Assembly: GCA_004028795.1 (NCBI GenBank) | Contig: SAIW01000007.1 | Location: 62,001 to 126,000, forward strand | From: Chitinophagaceae bacterium | GTDB lineage: Bacteria > Bacteroidota > Bacteroidia > Chitinophagales > Chitinophagaceae | Direction of reading: 5' to 3' | DNA: 64,000 nt | Shown here: positions 53,793 to 62,226 of the stretch, piece after piece | Numbering within the stretch: the stretch's first letter is position 1 | How the letters are laid out: each line of letters begins with the position of its first letter | The notes under the pieces: generated by a model | What the model saw: only the letters and a program-made list of their open reading frames with translations | The model's database searches: none | What the model was told of the DNA's origin: nothing | Made by a program: the position numbers and the translations under genes

Positions 53793-56444
53793 TTAACTCA
53801 CTCCGCTTCCTTCATCAATCTTATTATCAGGATTTACGAAATGCAGTTTGCCGCTTTTATCTTCTGCCATTAAAATCATTCCGTTACTTTCAATGCCACG
53901 CATTTTACGCGGAGCTAAATTGCAAACAACAGTTACCTGTTTACCTACAATATCCTCAGGTTTAAAATGCAAGGCAATACCGCTTACAATGGTTCTTGTT
54001 TCAAAACCCAAATCAACAGAAAGTTTTAAAAGCTTATCAGCCTTTTCAACTTTTTCTGCTGCAATAATGGTTCCTATTCTTAAATCAATTTTTGCAAAAT
54101 CATCAAACACTATTTCAGGTTTCAAAGCCTCCCTGCCCTCCGAAGGAGGGTTCTCTGAAACAGGTTTATTAATTGGATTTGTTTGTATTGATTGGGCCTC
54201 TGAAGTCCCTCCTTTGGAGGGATTTAGGGAGGCCTTTGTTTTCAACTTTTCCAATTGTTTTTCTATTTCCTCATTTTCAATTTTTCTAAATAGTAGTTGC
54301 GGTTCACGCAAACTGTAGCCAACGCTTAAAAGCTTTACGCTGCCTGCATTCTGCCACTCTAACATTTTATCAACCACTTTCATCATGTGCAACATTTTCT
54401 TTGCAGTAAAGGGTAAGAAAGGATTGATTAAAATGGCTAAGTTGGCTGTTAGCTGCAAACACAAATGCAAACAATTGTCAATCAGTTGCTGGTTACCGGT
54501 TTCAGGTTCCTGATTACCTGCAACTTGTAATTTGGGACTTGGAACTTTTTTCCACGGCTCTTTCTTTTGTAAATATTGATTGCCCTTTCTTGCTAAATCA
54601 ATTACTTCAAACTGTGCATCTCTGAATTTGAAATTTTCTAATAAAGTTTCAACTTTTAGTTTAGTATTATGAATATCTGTAATCAGTTGCTTGTCATCAT
54701 CATCAATTAAATCATTATGAAATACAGGAACTTTTCCGCCACATAATTTGTGCATCAATACAAAAGTTCTGTTTACATAATTACCGAAAACGCTTACTAA
54801 TTCTGAGTTGTTGGCATCCTGAAAACCCTTCCATGTAAACTCACTGTCTTTACTTTCAGGAGCAATGGCAGTTAAATAATAACGCAATACATCGGCCATA
54901 TTTTCGCCGCCTTTATCTTGTTTAATCCAGTCATTTATGTATTCATCCATTTCAATACTCCATCCACGGCTGGTGCTCATTTTATCACCTTCCAGATTCA
55001 TGAATTCATTACTTGTAACAAATGATGGCAAAATATTGCCATGCAACTTCAACATAACCGGAAAAATAATCGCATGAAAAACAATATTATCTTTTCCTAT
55101 AAAGTGTACTAATTGCGTGTCCTCATTATACCAATAAGGCTTCCAGTCTTTTTCATTATCTAAAGCCCATTGCTTAGTTGCAGAAATATAACCGATAGGT
55201 GCATCAAACCAAACATAGAGAACCTTAGCCTCCCTGCCCTCCAAAGGAGGGTTATTTGGAACATCTTGATGAATAGTAAGTTCGCTTAATTTTTGAGAGA
55301 TAGTAGCTATTACTTTTTCCGTTTCAAATAATACATCATTATTAGTAAAACGAATTACTTCAAAACCAAGTTTATGTAACTCGGTTGTTCTTTCTGCGTC
55401 ACTGACTTGATTTTCCGGTAATTGATGAATGGTTCCATCAACTTCAATGATTAGCTTATGCTTCAGGCAAACAAAATCTGCAATAAAATTTCCTATAATA
55501 TGCTGCCTTCTGAATTTATAACCTTCTAATTTTTTTCCTCTCAGTAATTCCCATAAAGCAATTTCTGCGTCGGTGGGTTTACTTTTAAGGTCTTTTACAA
55601 ACTCTTTTAACAAGCCGTAAGTAGTTGGGTCGGCTGTTTGATATTTATAATCGGTCTCTGCATCATCAGGGTCTGAAGTCCCTCCTTCGGAGGGATTTAG
55701 GGAGGTCGGCACTCTCACTCCCCAATCCAAATCTCTTGTTACGGCACGTGGCTGTAAACCTGCATCAATCCAGCTTTTCACCTGTCCTACCACATTGCTT
55801 CTCCAATCGGCTGCATGTTCATTCAATACCCATTCACGTAAAAAATCTTCATGCTTATTTAAAGGCAAATACCAATGTTTGGTGGCTTTTTTTATTGGTG
55901 CTTTACCGCTTAATGTTGAAACAGGATTAATTAATTCTTCGGGACTTAAACTTTTACCGCATCTTTCGCATTGATCGCCATAAGCATTTTCATTGCCGCA
56001 ATTGGGGCATGTTCCCTTTATAAATCTGTCAGCTAAAAATGTTTTGGCTTCTTCATCATAATACTGTTCACTATCTTTTATTTCCAAATCACCTTTATCA
56101 TTCAATGCAGTAAAGAATTCCTGTGCAGTTTCGTGATGTAAAGGAGAAGATGTTCTATGATAGATATCAAAATGAATACCCAAGTCTTTAAAATTCTGCT
56201 CAATAATCGGATGATATTTATCAATAATAGCCTGTGCAGTAGTGCCTTCTTTCATTGCCTGAATAGGAATGGCAGTACCATGTTCATCACTTCCGCAAAC
56301 AAATACCACATCACGTTTTTGAGCCTTTAAATAACGCACATAAATATCTGCAGGAATATAAGCACCCGCCAAATGCCCAATGTGTTTTAAGCCATTGGCA
56401 TAAGGCAGAGCAGAAGTAATTAAATATCTTTTCGGTTGTTTCAT
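53793..56444 (-). CDS. metG: Methionyl-tRNA synthetase carrying a nested DUF559 domain
   Basis: 883 aa, some 200 longer than usual. HIGH motif LKHIGHLAG (~20-26), zinc knuckle CPNC/CERC (146-162), KMSKS variant GDKMSTSRGW (~487-496), anticodon-binding helical domain, and C-terminal OB-fold tRNA-binding domain (FDDFAKIDLRIGTI). Three insertions disturb it: residues 247-406 form a complete DUF559 domain flanked by hairpin repeats, between WGVRVP and KVLYVWFDAP; a heptad-repeat tract (PSPKLQVAGNQEPETGNQ) lies in the anticodon-domain region; a second hairpin pair lies before the OB fold. All are in frame, and the synthetase motifs are intact. The only metG in the window, so probably essential and functional. 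Confidence 0.95.
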   Translation of the reverse strand: MKQPKRYLITSALPYANGLKHIGHLAGAYIPADIYVRYLKAQKRDVVFVCGSDEHGTAIPIQAMKEGTTAQAIIDKYHPIIEQNFKDLGIHFDIYHRTSSPLHHETAQEFFTALNDKGDLEIKDSEQYYDEEAKTFLADRFIKGTCPNCGNENAYGDQCERCGKSLSPEELINPVSTLSGKAPIKKATKHWYLPLNKHEDFLREWVLNEHAADWRSNVVGQVKSWIDAGLQPRAVTRDLDWGVRVPTSLNPSEGGTSDPDDAETDYKYQTADPTTYGLLKEFVKDLKSKPTDAEIALWELLRGKKLEGYKFRRQHIIGNFIADFVCLKHKLIIEVDGTIHQLPENQVSDAERTTELHKLGFEVIRFTNNDVLFETEKVIATISQKLSELTIHQDVPNNPPLEGREAKVLYVWFDAPIGYISATKQWALDNEKDWKPYWYNEDTQLVHFIGKDNIVFHAIIFPVMLKLHGNILPSFVTSNEFMNLEGDKMSTSRGWSIEMDEYINDWIKQDKGGENMADVLRYYLTAIAPESKDSEFTWKGFQDANNSELVSVFGNYVNRTFVLMHKLCGGKVPVFHNDLIDDDDKQLITDIHNTKLKVETLLENFKFRDAQFEVIDLARKGNQYLQKKEPWKKVPSPKLQVAGNQEPETGNQQLIDNCLHLCLQLTANLAILINPFLPFTAKKMLHMMKVVDKMLEWQNAGSVKLLSVGYSLREPQLLFRKIENEEIEKQLEKLKTKASLNPSKGGTSEAQSIQTNPINKPVSENPPSEGREALKPEIVFDDFAKIDLRIGTIIAAEKVEKADKLLKLSVDLGFETRTIVSGIALHFKPEDIVGKQVTVVCNLAPRKMRGIESNGMILMAEDKSGKLHFVNPDNKIDEGSGVS
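54128..54234. repeat. Inverted hairpin pair in metG linker
   Basis: Units at 54128-54152 (CCTCCCTG-CCCTCC-GAA-GGAGGGTT) and 54202-54234 (inverted, CCTCCCTAAATCCCTCC-AAA-GGAGGGACTTC) enclose about 50 bp. In the gene direction they read NPSKGGTS ... NPPSEGREA. They have the same two end types as the DUF559 insertion, so this looks like a core-deleted version of that element. Confidence 0.8.
54484..54550 (-). repeat. Degenerate heptad tract inside metG
   Basis: Minus-strand units AAGTTCC, AAGTCCC, AAATTAC, AAGTTGC, AGGTAAT, CAGGAAC, CTGAAAC, CGGTAAC keep a period of seven. Translated as about 20 Pro/Gln/Asn/Gly-rich residues not expected in the synthetase helical domain. Confidence 0.6.
55227..55706 (-). 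mobile_element. DUF559 nuclease-domain element inserted in frame in metG
   Basis: 480 bp, exactly 160 codons, no stop and no methionine codon. Ends are inverted hairpin units: 55675-55705 (gene sense CCTCCCTAAATCCCTCC-GAA-GGAGGGACTTC) and 55229-55253 (CCTCCCTG-CCCTCC-AAA-GGAGGGTT on the other strand). The enclosed domain is DUF559/Vsr-like: TDAEIALWELLRGKKLEGYK, FRRQHIIGNFIADFVC, LIIEVDGTIHQ, ERTTELHKLGFEVIRFTNND, with the predicted PD-(D/E)XK acidic residues (Asp323, Glu334, Asp336) retained. The upstream flank WGVRVP and downstream KVLYVWFDAP are contiguous in ordinary synthetases apart from a short loop. Confidence 0.85.
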
Positions 56445-56475
56445 TTGTTGTACTTAACAGTAGTAATACTAATCA

Positions 56476-56502
56476 ACTGCTGTTGTGTCACTCACTTGTA
56501 CG
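56476..56502 (-). repeat. GTACAAGTG-type repeat, copy upstream of metG
   Basis: Minus strand ACGTACAAGTGAGTGACACAAC followed by AGCAG, a diverged copy of the five-member family, in the 129-bp divergent gap between metG and the LD-carboxypeptidase gene. The preceding GAATAGTGA also matches the other copies. Confidence 0.6.
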
Positions 56503-56573
56503 TTCATATCACTATTCAGCAGAAAGAGTGCAAAAATAAGAGATAGAACATGAAGCTTTACTAATATTGCTTT

Positions 56574-57488
56574 ATGATTAAAATTCCACCCTATCTCAAA
56601 AAAGGTGATTGCATCGGATTGGTTTGCCCAAGCGGGTTTATGGCTTATGAAAAAGTACAAACCTGTATGGAAGTTTTACAACAATGGGGTTATCAGGTAA
56701 AAGTTGGAAAAACAGTTGGTGGTATACAACAAAACTATTTTGCCGGAACAGATGAAGAACGTTTGCATGATTTGCAAACTATGTTAGATGATGATAATAT
56801 TAAAGCTGTTTTATGTGCAAGAGGCGGCTACGGAATGAGCAGAATTATTGATAAAATCAACTTCGCTAAGTTCAAGAAAAAACCAAAATGGTTAATTGGT
56901 TTTAGCGATATAACTGTTTTGCATGCTGATGTTTACAATCAATTTAAAATTGCATCATTACATGCACCCATGGCAGGAGCTTTTAATGAAGAAGGATTTA
57001 AAAACGAATATGTTCAATCTCTACAAAAAGCATTAAAAGGTGTTAGTTCAAAATATAGTTGTGCTGCTCATCCATTCAATAAAACAGGAAAAGTAAAGGG
57101 TGAATTGGTTGGCGGTAATTTGAGTTTGATTGTTCATTTAATCGGCACTAAATCATCATTTCAAACAAAAAATAAAATTTTATTTATTGAAGATGTTGGC
57201 GAGTATGTTTATAATGTTGACAGAATGTTTATTCAGTTAAAAAGAGCCGGCATGCTGCAAAACCTTGCGGGGCTTATTATTGGTGGTTTTACTGAAATGA
57301 AAGATACCATTGTGCCTTTCGGTAAAAATGTTTATGCAGTTTTAGATGAACACATTAGTGAATATAATTATCCGGTTTGTTTTGATTTTCCTGTGAGCCA
57401 TGAAAAAGAGAACTATGCTTTAAAAGTTGGTGTAATACATGAGTTAAATATTACCCGAAAGCAGGTTAAACTTCAAGAGATTAAATAG
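56574..57488 (+). CDS. LD-carboxypeptidase (peptidase family S66)
   Basis: 304 aa. Removes the terminal D-Ala from murein tetrapeptides in peptidoglycan recycling. N-terminal domain with IGLVCPSGFM and ARGGYGMSRIID; the nucleophile serine lies in IGFSDITVLH (~residue 117). C-terminal domain with GNLSLIVHLIGT, the catalytic glutamate in FIEDVGEYVYNVDRM, and the histidine in PVSHEKENYALKVG. No signal peptide, so cytoplasmic as expected. Confidence 0.9.
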   Translation: MIKIPPYLKKGDCIGLVCPSGFMAYEKVQTCMEVLQQWGYQVKVGKTVGGIQQNYFAGTDEERLHDLQTMLDDDNIKAVLCARGGYGMSRIIDKINFAKFKKKPKWLIGFSDITVLHADVYNQFKIASLHAPMAGAFNEEGFKNEYVQSLQKALKGVSSKYSCAAHPFNKTGKVKGELVGGNLSLIVHLIGTKSSFQTKNKILFIEDVGEYVYNVDRMFIQLKRAGMLQNLAGLIIGGFTEMKDTIVPFGKNVYAVLDEHISEYNYPVCFDFPVSHEKENYALKVGVIHELNITRKQVKLQEIK

Positions 57489-57514
57489 CCTGTTTCATTT
57501 GTTGGCTGATAAGT

Positions 57515-59485
57515 TTATCCTACTCTTCTTAAATTAATATTAGATACCGGCGATACTATCAGCGGATATTTTTCAATGGTTACGTAGCTTGGGTCTAAAC
57601 CAAAACCTCTTTCCTCACTTAAGCTGATTTCTTTTAACCAGAAATATAATTTCATTACTAATCTTTCAAAAAATGGTAATTCATTATCTGAGCTTAAGAA
57701 TTTTTCCATTACCACAAACTGAAAGTCACCTACAATATTATTCTTCTCCAAACTTTCATAACGGCTGGTAATATCAACTTCTTTATTCGCCACTAAATCC
57801 TGTACTACTTTTCTGAACATTAAATTAATGCGTTGCTCAACTCTAAAGCCCAGCCTGAATTCTACACGAATAATATCATCAGTCATAACATGGTCGACCG
57901 TGTATTCACAGGTATAAGGTTCATCTAATACATCAACATGTACAAACCAATAAATATCTGCTCTTTTAGGTTTTCTGTTTAAGATAGAATAAATGATTTT
58001 GTGTTCAATTTCTTTAGGGTTATTAGCACTCGTCATATACACTAAATGCGTTGCATACTTGGCAATAGTAGTGTCTTCACTTAATTCTTTTAATAAGGGA
58101 ATGTATTGACGAAGCCTTACAAATTCAACGTATCTGTTTTTAATTTTTCTGCTCCTGAACCATACGTACATTATTACAAATAATCCTCCACCGGCAATTA
58201 ATGTTACAAAACCACCGTGTGGAAATTTTTCTAAGTTGGCAATTAAGAAACTAATCTCAATAGTGAAATAAACTACGAGATATAAATAGATTAGTCCCGA
58301 TTTTACACGGTGGCTTACTAAATAATTCGCAAATAAAATAGAAGTGCTTATCATACACATGGTTATGGCTAAACCATACGCAGCACCCATATTAGTTGAT
58401 TTCTGAAAGTATAATGTTATGCCAACGCAACCGAAATATAATAACCAGTTAATACCGGGAATATATAATTGACCTTTTTCTTCGGTAGGGTAAACTACTT
58501 TTAATTTAGGCCATAAATTTAATTTTATAGCTTCTGCAATTAATGTAAATGAACCGCTTATTAATGCCTGGCTGGCAATAATAGCGGCAACTGTAGCAAT
58601 AATAATTCCAGCTAACTTAAACCATTGAGGCATTAAGTAAAAAAAGGTATGGAAGCCTTGTGAAAACTGAGCTTCACCAATAGTTTCACCATTATGATGG
58701 GCTAATAACCATGCACCTTGTCCTAAGTAGTTTAGTATTAAACATGCTTTTACAAAAATCCATGAAATGCGAATGTTATCTTTTCCGCAATGCCCCAAAT
58801 CGCTATACAATGCTTCAGCACCAGTTGTACATAAGAATACAGAACCTAATAGCCAGAAGCCTTTAGGGTATTTAACCAAAAGTTCAATGGCATAAGTAGG
58901 AGATAAGGCTTTAAAAATACCCAAGTCATCTGTAAGGTGAGAAATGCCTAATACAGCTAGCATTATAAACCACAAACCCATTATCGGTCCGAACAACTTA
59001 CCTATTGAGGCAGTGCCGAATTGTTGTACAAAAAACAGCAATGTAATAATGCCGATAACAATGATTATGATAGTAGAACTTCCTTCCTGTATACCCAGTT
59101 GAGGCATTTGTTTTAAACCTTCAACAGCAGATGCTACTGAGATTGGTGGAGTGATAATTCCATCAGCTAAAAGGGCTGCCCCGCCTAACATGGCAGGTAT
59201 CACTAACCATTTTCTTCTTCTTCTTACCAAGGCATATAAACTGAATATGCCACCTTCGCCTTTGTTATCTGCATTTAAAGTAAGAATAACGTATTTAACG
59301 GTTGTTTGAAGTGTTAAAGTCCAGATAATACAAGATAAGGAACCCAGAATAAGTTCTTCATTAATAACCCTGTTGGTAATGATTTCGTTTAGAACATAAA
59401 GCGGAGAAGTGCCTATATCTCCGTAAATAATTCCTAAAGCAATTACTAAGCCTGCGGCTGTAATTTTATTGGTATGCTTGCCCAC
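57515..59485 (-). CDS. kup: Kup-family potassium uptake protein
   Basis: 656 aa. Twelve TM helices in the first ~440 residues and a cytoplasmic C-terminal domain of ~200. The family signature GIIYGDIGTSPLYVL is at residue ~18, followed by GEGGIFSLYALVRRR and LLADGIITPPISVASAVEGL. Low-affinity K+ importer at the inner membrane. Single gene, convergent with the LD-carboxypeptidase gene. Confidence 0.95.
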   Translation of the reverse strand: MGKHTNKITAAGLVIALGIIYGDIGTSPLYVLNEIITNRVINEELILGSLSCIIWTLTLQTTVKYVILTLNADNKGEGGIFSLYALVRRRRKWLVIPAMLGGAALLADGIITPPISVASAVEGLKQMPQLGIQEGSSTIIIIVIGIITLLFFVQQFGTASIGKLFGPIMGLWFIMLAVLGISHLTDDLGIFKALSPTYAIELLVKYPKGFWLLGSVFLCTTGAEALYSDLGHCGKDNIRISWIFVKACLILNYLGQGAWLLAHHNGETIGEAQFSQGFHTFFYLMPQWFKLAGIIIATVAAIIASQALISGSFTLIAEAIKLNLWPKLKVVYPTEEKGQLYIPGINWLLYFGCVGITLYFQKSTNMGAAYGLAITMCMISTSILFANYLVSHRVKSGLIYLYLVVYFTIEISFLIANLEKFPHGGFVTLIAGGGLFVIMYVWFRSRKIKNRYVEFVRLRQYIPLLKELSEDTTIAKYATHLVYMTSANNPKEIEHKIIYSILNRKPKRADIYWFVHVDVLDEPYTCEYTVDHVMTDDIIRVEFRLGFRVEQRINLMFRKVVQDLVANKEVDITSRYESLEKNNIVGDFQFVVMEKFLSSDNELPFFERLVMKLYFWLKEISLSEERGFGLDPSYVTIEKYPLIVSPVSNINLRRVG

Positions 59486-59661
59486 TTGAAAGAGGTTGTT
59501 GATTGCTGGTTTTGGTTGCTGTTCTGTTACAATAACAAAGGTATATTAAATTAAAAGTCACGTTCCAAATTTTATTGAGTTAATTTTTGCTGAATGTTTT
59601 TTTGGTGAAGTAGTATAAGGTTTATCTATAACTTACCTTTGAACAGCTTAAATAGTTTTTA

Positions 59662-61179
59662 ATGAAGAAAATAATTTTATCGGCAGTATTAGCAATAGGG
59701 CTTTTACCGGCAGTAATGGCACAGACTGTTATTTATTCAGAACCGGACAGAGATGAAAGTCGTAATATCAACTTTGAAATTGTAGGTAAAGTTGCAGGAA
59801 ACATTATCGTTTACAAAAGCTATAGGGATTTGCATTTTGTAGTTGCATATGATAATAATATGCAACAGATAAGCAAAGTGAGGTTAGACTATATAAATGA
59901 AACACTTTTAAGTGAAGACTTTATTCAATACCCCGACTTTTTTTATATCATATACCAATACCAGAAAAGAGGGGTTACTTATTGCATGGCATCAAAGATT
60001 GATGGTAAAGGAAATAAAATAGGTGAGCCGATGCAATTAGATACAACACAGGCAGGCTTTAGCTCAGGTAAGATTTATTCTTTTACTATTAGTGAAGACA
60101 AGCAAAAAATATTACTATTCAAAATCAATTCTAAAAGCGATAAGGAACATATTGTTACTACACTTCTTTTTGATAAGCAATTGACCTTATTGCATAAAAG
60201 CAGGTTGACCGTTGCAATGCCCGACAGGAATGATTTTTTAACAGAATTTGCAGTAGATAATGATGGGGATATAGCTTTTATTAAAGAATCAGGTACAACT
60301 CAGAATGATAATATTAATAAAGTAGCTTTAATAACTAAAAAAGCATTTTCAGATAACTTAAAATTAGATGATGTTAAACTGAATAACCTTTATTTAGATG
60401 ATATTAAGATAAAGGTTGATAATACGAACAAACATTACTTAGTTACTTCCTTTTTTAGTAAACAAAGAAGAGGAAATGTTGATGGATTGTTTGCATACAT
60501 ATGGGATAAACAGCAAGAAAAGGAATTACTTACAGGTAATATTATTTTCAATGAAGATTTAAGAAATGAAGCAAGAAGTGACGCAAGTGTAAAAACTGCC
60601 TTTAATGATTTCTTTCTTAGAAATATTATTATGAAACAGGATGGCGGTTTTGTTGTAATTGCAGAATCGGTATATACTTCATCAAGAGGTAACAACTATA
60701 ACAGGTGGGATTATTTATATGGTTCACCTTATTGGAACCCCGGCAGTTACTACTATTACGGCTCACCTTATTCTTACTATAATTATCCTTGGTACAGAAG
60801 TAATTCTTTTAATAATGTGGTAAGATATTATGCTGATAATATTGCTATTCTTTCTTTTGATGATAAAGCCAAAATGGAATGGAGTAATGTAATACGTAAA
60901 TCTCAGTTTGATGATAACGGAGATAATTACATCAGTTACGGTTTAATGAATGTTGGCAGTGAAGTACATGTTTTGTTTAACATACTTGAAAAGAGAAACT
61001 GGTTGCTTACAGATCAGTCTTTTTCTCCTGAAGGGCAATTATTCCGTAAGCCTACTTATAAAAATCTCGATAAGGGATATGATTTTATGCCAAGGCAGGC
61101 AAAACAAATAGGCAGCAAACAATTAATTGTTCCATGCATGTACCGTACTTATGTTTGCTTTGCTAAAATAGATTTCTAA
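59662..61179 (+). CDS. Conserved secreted protein with Tyr-rich segment, unknown function
   Basis: 505 aa with a signal peptide (MKKIILSAVLAIGLLPAVMAQ). The body is beta-rich with repeating short strands (for example VVAYDNNMQQISKVRLD; IAFIKESGTTQND), suggesting a propeller. Residues ~350-385 hold an unusual run of Tyr, Trp, Asn, Gly and Pro (DYLYGSPYWNPGSYYYYGSP) that may be a disordered surface loop. I recognise no family. It lies 10 bp ahead of a membrane-protein gene and may be coexpressed with it. Confidence 0.6.
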   Translation: MKKIILSAVLAIGLLPAVMAQTVIYSEPDRDESRNINFEIVGKVAGNIIVYKSYRDLHFVVAYDNNMQQISKVRLDYINETLLSEDFIQYPDFFYIIYQYQKRGVTYCMASKIDGKGNKIGEPMQLDTTQAGFSSGKIYSFTISEDKQKILLFKINSKSDKEHIVTTLLFDKQLTLLHKSRLTVAMPDRNDFLTEFAVDNDGDIAFIKESGTTQNDNINKVALITKKAFSDNLKLDDVKLNNLYLDDIKIKVDNTNKHYLVTSFFSKQRRGNVDGLFAYIWDKQQEKELLTGNIIFNEDLRNEARSDASVKTAFNDFFLRNIIMKQDGGFVVIAESVYTSSRGNNYNRWDYLYGSPYWNPGSYYYYGSPYSYYNYPWYRSNSFNNVVRYYADNIAILSFDDKAKMEWSNVIRKSQFDDNGDNYISYGLMNVGSEVHVLFNILEKRNWLLTDQSFSPEGQLFRKPTYKNLDKGYDFMPRQAKQIGSKQLIVPCMYRTYVCFAKIDF

Positions 61180-61189
61180 AAATTTTTCA

Positions 61190-62167
61190 GTGGTTACTTT
61201 ATTCATAAATACATCTTTCTCTTCGGTCTTTATATTAATTGTGTTGGCATTGTTGGTGCATACACATTTTTTTATAGCTCCGGCTATAGTTGTTACAGGA
61301 GAAGACGGATTAATTTCTTTTCTATTAAAACAATACATTCAGCCATTACCTTCTGTTTTTCTTTGGTTGGTTTATATGGGCATTTTATTGCTGCAGGCAA
61401 TAAGATTAAATATGGTTTTGAATGAAAATAAAATGTTTCATAACGGCAACTTTACAACAGCTATGGCTTATGTAGTTGTAAGTGGCCTTTTTCCTGAATG
61501 GTGCAGTATTACACCTGCTTTTATAGCCAATACTTTTTTAATCTGGATTCTTATTCAATTATTCAAACTTTATAATAGCCCTGCACCTAAAGTATTACTT
61601 TTTAATACCGGCTTAATTGCAGGTTTCTCTGTTATCTGTTATCATCCTACTGCTATTCTTATTGTAGTTATACTGTTTGCTTTAATTATTGTAAGGCCGT
61701 TCAGAATAGCAGAATGGATAGTTCTTTTAATGGGCGTAATTACGCCCTTGTATATCTTATTTTCAATTTTATTTTTAACAGATAAATGGAATTTAGTTAC
61801 TCAGTTTTTACCTAAACTTCATTTGGGCTTACCAAAATTTCAGTACAAAGATTTTTGGGTGGTTTTTACGATTTCAACCATTTTCATTTCATTATTAGCA
61901 GGCCTGGTTTATTACAGCAATGCAAGTAATAGAGTGATTATACAAATTCGCAAAAACTGGAGTGTATTAGTAGTAATGTTACTTTTAATGCTTCCAATCC
62001 CTTTTATTTTTACCAATACAGCCATGTATGCTGTTGAAATGTTAATCATACCATTGTCTGCTTTTATTGCCAATGCTTATTTATATCCTAAAAAATTATT
62101 ATTTCCCAATTTATTATTTTTCTTAGCGGTTGCAGCCATTATCCACAATAATTGGAGTATGAGTTAG
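61190..62167 (+). CDS. Polytopic membrane protein, DUF6427-like
   Basis: 325 aa starting at GTG 61190; no better ATG is available before the first helix. About eight or nine TM helices cover the whole length. The pattern, with FSVICYHPTAILIVVILFALIIVRPF and RIAEWIVLLMGVITPLYIL, matches the DUF6427 family that is widespread in Bacteroidota and usually near purine or cell-envelope genes. Function unknown. Followed 59 bp later by purQ. Confidence 0.65.
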   Translation: MVTLFINTSFSSVFILIVLALLVHTHFFIAPAIVVTGEDGLISFLLKQYIQPLPSVFLWLVYMGILLLQAIRLNMVLNENKMFHNGNFTTAMAYVVVSGLFPEWCSITPAFIANTFLIWILIQLFKLYNSPAPKVLLFNTGLIAGFSVICYHPTAILIVVILFALIIVRPFRIAEWIVLLMGVITPLYILFSILFLTDKWNLVTQFLPKLHLGLPKFQYKDFWVVFTISTIFISLLAGLVYYSNASNRVIIQIRKNWSVLVVMLLLMLPIPFIFTNTAMYAVEMLIIPLSAFIANAYLYPKKLLFPNLLFFLAVAAIIHNNWSMS

Positions 62168-62226
62168 CAATTATAACAAGCTTTTATTGGTGCAGGCAGT
62201 AACTTTACCATCTAATATTTTCAATA

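Noticed and set aside
53848-54318. 156-codon plus-strand frame opposite metG 3' end
   Set aside because: It spans the hairpin repeats on the antisense strand of a clear OB-fold domain; length is due to low stop frequency in that frame.
55227-55706. Intein or self-splicing intron in metG
   Set aside because: The insert begins with Thr and ends in Glu-Ala before Lys, with no N-terminal Cys/Ser or C-terminal His-Asn splice residues. It is fully in frame and GC-rich hairpins mark only the ends, so neither intein nor group I/II intron features are present.
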